The notes under the pieces are model-generated. The model saw nothing but the letters and a program-made list of their open reading frames with translations. It did not search any database and was not told where the DNA came from. From Croceicoccus sp. (GTDB lineage Bacteria; Pseudomonadota; Alphaproteobacteria; Sphingomonadales; Sphingomonadaceae): DNA of 64,000 bases. Of the stretch, positions 52,183 through 59,119 are shown one piece after another. A program made the position numbers and the translations under genes. Position 1 is the first letter of the stretch. Every line of letters starts with the position of its first letter. The DNA lies in contig NZMY01000016.1 in assembly GCA_002694745.1 (NCBI GenBank), forward strand, positions 62,001 through 126,000, read 5' to 3'.

Positions 52183-53498
52183 GGCTGTCGCCCGACACAC
52201 TCGCCTCGCTGCCCGGCGATATCGCGGTCCCCTCCTATGACCGCGAAGCGCAGGCGATCGGCATCGTCCACTTCGGGATCGGTGCGTTCCACCGCGCGCA
52301 TCAGGCCTGGTATACCGATCTTGCCCTGAATGCGGGCGAACAGGGTTGGGCCATCAGCGGCGTGTCGCTGCGCTCGGCCAGCGTGGCCGAGCAGCTTAAC
52401 CCGCAGGACGGGCTCTATTCGGTAACGGCGCGCGGCGGAGGCACTTCCGCCACACGCATCGTGGGCGCGGTTCGCGAGGTGCTCTTCGCGCCGCAGGATC
52501 CCGAAGCCGTGGTCGCGCGCATCGCTTCGCCCGATTGCCGCATCGTCAGCTTCACCGTGACGGAAAAGGGCTATGCGCGCGCCGGCGACGGATCGCTAGA
52601 CATCGCGGCGGCCGAACACAGCTTCTACCCGCTGCTTGCCGAGGGACTGGCGCAGCGAAAGGCGGCGGAGCTGCCGGGCATAACCTTGTTGTCCTGCGAC
52701 AATCTGGCGGAAAACGGGCAGCAACTGACCCGGCTGATGCGCGAATGGCTGGCGGCGAAGGACCCTGCTCTGATCGACTGGTTCGCCGCGCATTGCACCT
52801 GCCCGCAGACCATGATCGACCGCATCGTGCCCGCCACCACCGAAGAAGACCGTGCCGCGCTGGAGGACAAGCTTGGCATGCGCGACGAGGGCGCGGTTCT
52901 GACCGAGGCGTTCAGCCAATGGGTGATCGAGGATCGTTTCGCCGGCCCCCGACCGAAATGGGAAGACCACGGCGCCCAGCTGGTGGCCGATGTCGCGCCC
53001 TACGAAACTGCCAAGCTGCGGATGCTGAACGGCGCGCATTCGATGCTCGCCTATTGCGGGCTGGAGCGTGGCTTCACCTTTGTGCACGAAGCCATCGCCG
53101 ACCCCCAACTTCAGGCTTTGACCCGACTACTGATGATCGAAGAAGCGGCCCCGACCATCGACGCCGCCCCCGATCAGGATCTTGCCGCCTATGCCGAAAG
53201 CCTGATCGAACGCTTCGCCGAACCGGCGGTGCGCCACCGGCTGGCGCAGATCGCGATGGACGGTTCGCAAAAGATCCCGCAGCGCTGGCTCGACACGGTG
53301 ACATGGCACAATGATCGCGGCCAAGAGTGCCCGGCCATTCGCACCGCTTTCCATGCGTGGATCGCTCATCTCGCCGACGGCGATCTCGTCAACGACCCGC
53401 AGGGCGACGAGCTGCGCGAATTGCTTGGGAGCGCCGGGCCAGAGGCTGTCGCACGGCGCATGGCAGACGGCCGTTTCCCGATCGAGGCGATCCTTTAG
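52179..53498 (+). CDS. uxaB: Mannitol-dehydrogenase-family uronate reductase, probable tagaturonate reductase
   Basis: 439 residues from GTG 52179. Long-chain mannitol dehydrogenase family: GIGAFHRAHQAWYTD at the N-terminal cofactor region, VSFTVTEKGY, LLSCDNLAENG, IDRIVPATTEE and KLRMLNGAHSMLAYCG with the catalytic Lys-Asn-His pattern. By sequence type it looks closer to fructuronate reductase (UxuB) or mannitol dehydrogenase than to the E. coli UxaB type, but its partners are UxaC and UxaA and there is no UxuA, so tagaturonate to altronate is the likely reaction. It may accept both keto-uronates. Confidence 0.85.
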   Translation: MRLSPDTLASLPGDIAVPSYDREAQAIGIVHFGIGAFHRAHQAWYTDLALNAGEQGWAISGVSLRSASVAEQLNPQDGLYSVTARGGGTSATRIVGAVREVLFAPQDPEAVVARIASPDCRIVSFTVTEKGYARAGDGSLDIAAAEHSFYPLLAEGLAQRKAAELPGITLLSCDNLAENGQQLTRLMREWLAAKDPALIDWFAAHCTCPQTMIDRIVPATTEEDRAALEDKLGMRDEGAVLTEAFSQWVIEDRFAGPRPKWEDHGAQLVADVAPYETAKLRMLNGAHSMLAYCGLERGFTFVHEAIADPQLQALTRLLMIEEAAPTIDAAPDQDLAAYAESLIERFAEPAVRHRLAQIAMDGSQKIPQRWLDTVTWHNDRGQECPAIRTAFHAWIAHLADGDLVNDPQGDELRELLGSAGPEAVARRMADGRFPIEAIL

Positions 53499-53745
53499 GC
53501 GTGGTCATTTCAAGGGTCTGGCATGGCCCCGGAAAATGGCGCAAATCCGCCATATTAAGGCGGAACAAAGGCAGAAAACGCGCGGCATTAAGGCAATAAA
53601 ATTAAGGGCCTCGCAAGGCAAATTGCGGTATCGTCAATTCATCATGGACGAGTGAACCGCGAAACCGGACGGGCGCGGGTCTTCAGGCAAAGGTCGGATC
53701 CCCGCAAGCGTCCATTTCGCCCCCATCGATGGAGGCGCAAACACG

Positions 53746-54591
53746 ATGGCCAGGCAGGCCCCGCAGCGAAGAAGATCGAGACGCCTCGTGGCGTTTGCAA
53801 TCGCAGGTGCGGGTCTGGTCGGATTGCTTGGCGGGGCTCTTGGCGGGGCCGCGGGGGCGTACTGGGTGCTGCAAACGATCGGCACGCCCAAGATCACGCC
53901 CGCCGCCCGGAACGCCGTGCTGGCCTATGACGACATGCCGGCCGATGGCATGCGGCCGGTCGATATCGCGGGGCTGCGCCGCAACGGTACCCCGCTCAAC
54001 CCCTGCGTCATTTCCTTTCTGCAAGAGAACGAGGAATTGTTCGGCTCCGCGGATTGGGCGAATGTCCGGTTCCACCCCGAATTCCGCAACGACGACATCA
54101 TTAACGAGGTCGCCTTTGCGCGCGGAGTGCTTGGTATCACGCGCCAGAACGACGTCTACATCGCCGTTCCCAAAGAGCCGTCAAACCTCAACCAGCTGAA
54201 CGAACGGTTGTTCTTCCACGAACTGGCCCATGTCGCCCAATATGCAGCCGGCCTCGACATCGGCGATTACGCCACCAGCGCTGCCGCGAGCTATGCCAAT
54301 GGGGCGCAACCGAAACAGAACTTCTACGAAGAGCAAGTGCGTGACAAGGAGCAGGCGATGCTGGATGCCTGGTATGCCAGCGACCAGCGCCGCGTCTGCC
54401 ATCCCGATCTGGAAGACGCCTCCCGCCGCGCGGAAAGCGAGCGTCCTGAGGTGCAATATGCATTCTTCGATACGGACAAGGGCGAATATGAAATCGTCAG
54501 GCACCGGCTGCATGTCGGCAAGGGCTTTGCGCTGCCCACCCATCCGGCGCCTGCTCCAAAAGCCATCGAGACCGAAGCGGATGCCGGTTGA
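53746..54591 (+). CDS. Membrane-anchored HELAH metallopeptidase-like protein
   Basis: 281 residues. A basic N-terminus (RQAPQRRRSRR) and one Gly/Ala-rich membrane helix (about 15-40) place the rest outside the cytoplasm. The core has FFHELAHVAQYAAG (His158, Glu159, His162), a zincin motif, with acidic residues in FYEEQVRDKEQA about 35 residues later that could give the third ligand. This resembles the DUF4157-type peptidase-like domain. The real activity is unknown. It stands alone 247 bases after uxaB, where the spacer shows three ATTAAGG repeats but no other clear site. Confidence 0.7.
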   Translation: MARQAPQRRRSRRLVAFAIAGAGLVGLLGGALGGAAGAYWVLQTIGTPKITPAARNAVLAYDDMPADGMRPVDIAGLRRNGTPLNPCVISFLQENEELFGSADWANVRFHPEFRNDDIINEVAFARGVLGITRQNDVYIAVPKEPSNLNQLNERLFFHELAHVAQYAAGLDIGDYATSAAASYANGAQPKQNFYEEQVRDKEQAMLDAWYASDQRRVCHPDLEDASRRAESERPEVQYAFFDTDKGEYEIVRHRLHVGKGFALPTHPAPAPKAIETEADAG

Positions 54592-54606
54592 AACCGCGCG
54601 CCCGGC

Positions 54607-54631
54607 AAATTTTCAGGGCTTGCGAAAATTT
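54607..54631. repeat. AT-rich perfect 8-bp inverted repeat
   Basis: AAATTTTC (54607-54614) pairs with GAAAATTT (54624-54631) across a 9-base loop, starting 16 bases after the metallopeptidase stop. It may be a terminator or a regulatory site. It is AT-rich in a GC-rich region. The rest of the 267-base spacer before the permease holds only a CTTTCG/CGAAAG hairpin (54826-54848). Confidence 0.5.
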
Positions 54632-54858
54632 CATTAGATAGCGCCTCGAATCTGTCGTAAATCATCGACCAGCACGTGCCGGATTCCAGTCAGGCGGCGG
54701 CTTCTATGCCTGTTTTTTCAAGGCGAAGTTTTCGTGCCATCATCCAGATATTCGCAATGACGATCAGCCTTTCGAACGCTCTGCAGTCGGGTCATGCTCC
54801 CTTCTGCCGATCGGAACGCTGAACGCTTTCGCGAGGTTTTTTCGAAAGACCACTATCC

Positions 54859-56421
54859 ATGCCCAGCAGGATCAAACCGCTCGACGCCATTTTGGCGACC
54901 GCGGAAAAGCATGCCCTTCCCCGCTCTCTCGGCCCCGTACAACTGATGCTGCTGGGCATCGGCGCCATCATTGGCACCGGCATTTTTGTCCTGACCGCCG
55001 CCGCTGCGCAAAAGGCGGGGCCCGGCATGATCTGGAGCTTCGTGATCGCTGGCGGCGTCTGCGCAGTCGCGGCGCTCTGCTATTCCGAACTGGCCTCGAT
55101 GGTGCCGGTTTCGGGATCGGCCTATACCTATTCCTACGCCGTGGTCGGCGAATTGCTGGCCTGGATGGTCGGCTGGGCGCTTATCCTCGAATATGCGGTG
55201 GCCGCCGCTGCCGTGTGCGTCGGCTGGTCCGGCTATTTCATGGGCCTGATCGAAAGCGCTACGGGATTTGCCCTGCCCACGGCCCTATCCGCGGGGCCTG
55301 CGTGGTCGCTGGCGGGCGTCGACTTCAGCCATGGCCTCATCAACCTTCCCGCGATCGGCGTGGCACTGGCGGTCACGGCCCTGCTGGTGGTCGGCACGAA
55401 GGAAAGCGCCACGTTCAACGCGGTGCTGGTCGCGATCAAGATCGCAGCGCTCACGCTTTTTATCGCGCTGACCGTTCCCGCGATGGATAGCGGGAATTTC
55501 ACGCCCTTCGCACCCAATGGCTGGTTCGGCCCCGAAGGCACGAGCGGGCTGGGCATCGTCGGCGCGGCGGCGTCGATCTTCTTCGCCTACGTGGGCTTCG
55601 ACGCCGTCTCGACCGCAGCCGAGGAGACCCGCGACCCGCAGCGCAACGTGCCGATCGGCCTGATCGGCAGTCTCGTGGTCTGTACCGCGTTCTACCTCCT
55701 CGTCACCATGGGCGCGATCGGCACCATCGGCGCACAGCCCACCTCGCTCGGTGTCCAGCCCGGATCGGCGGAATTCGCCCGCGAATGCGCGGCGCTGGCG
55801 GCGCAGGGCGCAGAGCCGCTGGTCTGTTCGGACGAAGCGCTGGCGCATGTTCTGCGTGCGATAAACCAGGGCTGGGCCGGCAATCTGGTCGGGATTGCCG
55901 CCAATCTGGCGCTGCCTTCGGTCATTCTTATGATGCTGTACGGTCAGACCCGCATCTTTTTCGTGATGGCGCGTGACGGCCTGCTTCCCGAAAAGCTGGC
56001 CACCATCCACCCGCGCTGGAAGACCCCGCATATCGTGACGATCATCACCGGCGTATGCGTCGCCATCGCTGCCGCGCTGCTCCCGGTGGGCCAGCTGGCC
56101 GATATCTCGAACTCGGGCACGCTTTTCGCCTTCTTCATGGTGGCGGTTGCGGTGATGATCCTGCGCAAGCGCGATCCGCACCGCAAACGCCCGTTCCGCA
56201 CGCCGGCGGTATGGGTCGTCGCCCCGGTTGCCGCCGCAGGATGCGTCGCGCTGTTCGTCAACTTGCCGTTCGAAGCGATGCTGGTGCTGCCGGTGTGGGG
56301 CGCGATCGGGCTGGCGGTCTATTTCCTGTATGGCCACCGCCACAGCCATGTCGGCCGCGGTTTAATCGAAGTTCACGAGCAGGATCCCGAGGCCCCGCAG
56401 CCGCCCATCGTCCATCCCTGA
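54859..56421 (+). CDS. APC-family amino acid permease (cationic type)
   Basis: 520 residues with about twelve to fourteen helices. Helix 1 has the unwound GIGAIIGTGIFVLTA motif of APC transporters, then CYSELASMVPVSGSAYTYSY, EYAVAAAAVCVGWS, FFAYVGFDAVSTAAEETRDPQRNVPIGLIG and VILMMLYGQTRIFFVMARDGLLP. The longer size and C-terminal helices fit the CAT (cationic amino acid) subgroup. It is an inner-membrane importer or exchanger; the exact amino acid is unknown. ATG 54859 lies 10 bases after a small CTTTCG/CGAAAG hairpin (54826-54848). Confidence 0.92.
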   Translation: MPSRIKPLDAILATAEKHALPRSLGPVQLMLLGIGAIIGTGIFVLTAAAAQKAGPGMIWSFVIAGGVCAVAALCYSELASMVPVSGSAYTYSYAVVGELLAWMVGWALILEYAVAAAAVCVGWSGYFMGLIESATGFALPTALSAGPAWSLAGVDFSHGLINLPAIGVALAVTALLVVGTKESATFNAVLVAIKIAALTLFIALTVPAMDSGNFTPFAPNGWFGPEGTSGLGIVGAAASIFFAYVGFDAVSTAAEETRDPQRNVPIGLIGSLVVCTAFYLLVTMGAIGTIGAQPTSLGVQPGSAEFARECAALAAQGAEPLVCSDEALAHVLRAINQGWAGNLVGIAANLALPSVILMMLYGQTRIFFVMARDGLLPEKLATIHPRWKTPHIVTIITGVCVAIAAALLPVGQLADISNSGTLFAFFMVAVAVMILRKRDPHRKRPFRTPAVWVVAPVAAAGCVALFVNLPFEAMLVLPVWGAIGLAVYFLYGHRHSHVGRGLIEVHEQDPEAPQPPIVHP

Positions 56422-56446
56422 TAGCGCCGAAAAATTTTATGGCGAC

Positions 56447-56479
56447 AATGTGGCAATAATATGGACAGTCCGCCACATT
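56447..56479. promoter_or_regulatory. Inverted repeat upstream of the acidic lipoprotein gene
   Basis: AATGTGGC (56447-56454) and GCCACATT (56472-56479) form a perfect 8-bp inverted repeat with an AT-rich centre (AATAATATGG), 57 bases before the ATG. It could be an operator around the promoter -10 or a leader hairpin. Confidence 0.5.
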
Positions 56480-56535
56480 CTCGTCTAAAGGATGCGCGTC
56501 GGCTCATCGTGAGTCGGCATTCGAGGATTTTGCAC

Positions 56536-56781
56536 ATGAAGAAGATTGCTCTCGTTCTCGCTGCCAGCAGCGCTGCTTTCGCGATGACCGCTTGCTCGGA
56601 ACCCACCGAAGAAGCGACGACCGAAGAAGTTGCGGCTGAAGAAGTTGCTGCTCCCGTCGTTGAAGAGCCCGTCGTCGAGGAAACCGACGTCGTGACCGAC
56701 GAAGCCGTTGCTCCGGTTGCTGAAGAAGCTGCTACGGACGCTGCCGTCGACGCCACCGTCGAAGCTGCTCCGGCCGAGTAA
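56536..56781 (+). CDS. Small acidic Glu/Ala/Val-rich lipoprotein
   Basis: 81 residues from ATG 56536. A lipoprotein signal ends at MTAC (Cys20), and the mature part is almost only Glu, Ala, Val, Thr, Asp and Pro (EEATTEEVAAEEVAAPVV and similar), very negatively charged. Similar tiny acidic lipoproteins are common and often abundant in sphingomonads; the function is unknown. GCT and GAA codons are used more than in neighbouring genes, which suggests strong expression. A good rho-independent terminator follows (56811-56848). Confidence 0.85.
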   Translation: MKKIALVLAASSAAFAMTACSEPTEEATTEEVAAEEVAAPVVEEPVVEETDVVTDEAVAPVAEEAATDAAVDATVEAAPAE

Positions 56782-56810
56782 TCGCGCCGCCGGATTTCCG
56801 GCAAGGATAC

Positions 56811-56848
56811 GGCCCGCCTCCCACTTGGGAAGCGGGCCGTTTTCTTTT
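56811..56848 (+). terminator. Rho-independent terminator after the acidic lipoprotein gene
   Basis: GGCCCGC (56811-56817) pairs with GCGGGCC (56832-56838), extended by CTCCC/GGGAA with one mismatch and loop ACTT, followed by GTTTTCTTTT. Confidence 0.88.
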
Positions 56849-56950
56849 GGTTGTTACCCTTCGGAAGAAGACGGGGTCGCGGGCGCATTGACCGCATCGC
56901 ATCGGCCGCTAAACACGTGCCAACCCAAGACCTTAACCCAAAGGATCACG

Positions 56951-59119
56951 ATGACCAGACTGGCCGCGCTGGGCGCTAGCCTATTCGCCCTCACGCTTGC
57001 CCTTTCGTCCCAGGCGGCTCTGGCCGTGCAGGACGAATCCACCGAGGTCTCGGCGAATACGCCGCCCGCCGCCTCCGCTTCGGCGCAGGGTAGCGAGCAG
57101 AGCGGGCCGAACCGCCGCTTTACCGGCGCAGACCTGTTCGACCTCTCCATCGCCGCCGATCCGCAGATCAGCCCAGACGGCAGGCGCATCGCCTATGTGC
57201 GAAAATCAAATGACATCATGACCGACCGGGCGCGCAGTTCGATCTGGCTGATCGATACGGCGACGGGATCGGAAATTCCGATCACCGGCATGATGAACGA
57301 CGCCTTCTCGCCCCGCTGGTCGCCCGACGGCAAGCGCCTGGCCTTCGTTTCGACCGAGGGCGGCAGCGCCCAGATGTGGGTGCGCTGGATCGACGCGGGG
57401 GAGAGCGTGCGCCTGACCGGCCTTCCCTCCAGCCCCGGCAGCATTGCATGGGCACCCGACGGCAATTCCATCGCCTACAGCATGACGGTCGAGGACAGCG
57501 GCCTGCAACTGGGCAGCCAGCCCGAGGGCAAGCCCGAAGGCGCGGAATGGGCCGAGCCGCTGGAGATCCACGACCTTGTCACCTATCGCGCCGACGGCGC
57601 CGGCTATCTCAAGCCCGGTTTCGAGAAGATCTTTCTGGTCCCTGCCACCGGCGGCGCGCCGCGCCAGCTGACCTTTGGGCCCTATCACGACGGCGGCCCT
57701 CTCAGCTGGTCGCGCGATGGCAGCACAATCTACTTCGGCGCCAACCGGAACGCAGACTGGCAGACCGATCCGGTGGAAGGCGACATATGGGCGCTCGACA
57801 TCGCAAGCGCAGCCCTTACGCAGCTCACCACGCGGGACGGTCCCGACAGCGGACCCGTCGTTTCGCCCGACGGACGCCTGATCGCCTATACCGGTTTCGA
57901 CGACGCGGGCCGCGCGTATGAGAATGCCGACATGTATGTCATGGACCGCGATGGCGGCAATATCCGCAATCTGACCACAGACTGGGACTACAGCCCGGAC
58001 GGGCTGCAATGGGACGCCGACGGCCGCGCGGTCTATGCGCAATATGACGTCGCGGGCGAAACCCGCGTCGCGCGCATCTCGCTCGACGGTTCGGTGCGCG
58101 ATGTGGCCAGCGGCCTGTCCGGCGGCGGCCTCGACCGCCCCTACACGGGCGGCAGCTTCTCGGTCGCGGACAATGACGCCATCGCCTTCACCGGCGGTAC
58201 GCCGAGCCGTCCGGCGGAGGTTCAATTGGCCAAGGGCGGCGACACGCGCTTCCTGACCGATCTCAACCGCTCCCTGCGCGAAGTGAAGGCGCTGGGCGAA
58301 GTGCGCAAGATCACCGCCAGCTCCAGTTTCGACGGGCAGCAGATCGACGGCTGGCTCACCCTCCCCCCCGGATACCGCGAGGGGCAGCGCGTGCCGCTAA
58401 TCCTGGAAATCCATGGCGGCCCCTTTGCGGCCTATGGCCCGCATTTCGCGACCGACAATCAGCTTTATGCCGCTTCGGGCTATGCCGTGCTGTCGGCCAA
58501 TCCGCGCGGATCGACCAGCTATGGCGAGGCCTTCGCGAATGGCATCGACAAGGCCTATCCCGGCAATGATTATTTCGACCTGATGAGCATCGTCGACCGC
58601 GCGGTCGAATTGGGTGTCGCGGACGAGAATGCGCTGTTCGTCACGGGCGGATCGGGCGGCGGCGCGCTGACCAGCTGGATCGTCGGCAAGACCAACCGGT
58701 TCAAGGCGGCGGCCACGCAAAAGCCGGTCATCAACTGGACGACGCAGGCGCTGACATCCGACGGCGCAGCATTCTTCGGGCCGTACTGGATCGGTGCGCA
58801 GCCGTGGGAAGATCCCGAGGCGTTCTGGAAGGTCTCACCGCTCTCGCTGGTCGGCAATGTCGAAACGCCGACGCTGGTCGTGGTGGGAAGCGAGGATTAC
58901 CGCACCCCCGTCAGCGAGTCCGAGCAATATTACACCGCGCTGCGCCTGCGCGGCGTGCCGACCGCGCTGGTCAAGGTGCCGGGTGCCAGCCATGGCGGCA
59001 TCGCGGCCCGCCCCTCGCAAAGCGCGGCCAAGGCGGCGGCGATCCTGGCATGGTTCGACAAGTACCGGACCGGCTGGACCCCGCCCGCAGCTGCGGCGAC
59101 GGCACCGGCCGCGAACTAG
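56951..59119 (+). CDS. Secreted S9-family prolyl oligopeptidase-like peptidase
   Basis: 722 residues from ATG 56951 (AAAGGATC upstream). A signal peptide ends near AALAV. A WD40-like propeller (about 60-430) with ISPDGRRIAYVRK, DAFSPRWSPDGKRLAFVS and VVSPDGRLIAY repeats is followed by an alpha/beta hydrolase domain: LEIHGGPFAAYGPHF, SANPRGSTSYGE, nucleophile GGSGGG with Ser568, Asp649 in SEDYRTPVSE and His681 in GASHGG. This is the dipeptidyl-peptidase/acylaminoacyl-peptidase architecture. It probably trims peptides in the periplasm. It ends in a four-base overlap with the convergent channel gene. Confidence 0.92.
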   Translation: MTRLAALGASLFALTLALSSQAALAVQDESTEVSANTPPAASASAQGSEQSGPNRRFTGADLFDLSIAADPQISPDGRRIAYVRKSNDIMTDRARSSIWLIDTATGSEIPITGMMNDAFSPRWSPDGKRLAFVSTEGGSAQMWVRWIDAGESVRLTGLPSSPGSIAWAPDGNSIAYSMTVEDSGLQLGSQPEGKPEGAEWAEPLEIHDLVTYRADGAGYLKPGFEKIFLVPATGGAPRQLTFGPYHDGGPLSWSRDGSTIYFGANRNADWQTDPVEGDIWALDIASAALTQLTTRDGPDSGPVVSPDGRLIAYTGFDDAGRAYENADMYVMDRDGGNIRNLTTDWDYSPDGLQWDADGRAVYAQYDVAGETRVARISLDGSVRDVASGLSGGGLDRPYTGGSFSVADNDAIAFTGGTPSRPAEVQLAKGGDTRFLTDLNRSLREVKALGEVRKITASSSFDGQQIDGWLTLPPGYREGQRVPLILEIHGGPFAAYGPHFATDNQLYAASGYAVLSANPRGSTSYGEAFANGIDKAYPGNDYFDLMSIVDRAVELGVADENALFVTGGSGGGALTSWIVGKTNRFKAAATQKPVINWTTQALTSDGAAFFGPYWIGAQPWEDPEAFWKVSPLSLVGNVETPTLVVVGSEDYRTPVSESEQYYTALRLRGVPTALVKVPGASHGGIAARPSQSAAKAAAILAWFDKYRTGWTPPAAAATAPAAN

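Noticed and set aside
53554-53608. Three ATTAAGG copies after uxaB as a regulatory array
   Set aside because: Copies are short and unevenly spaced (33 and 14 bases), so chance in a locally AT-rich stretch is likely.
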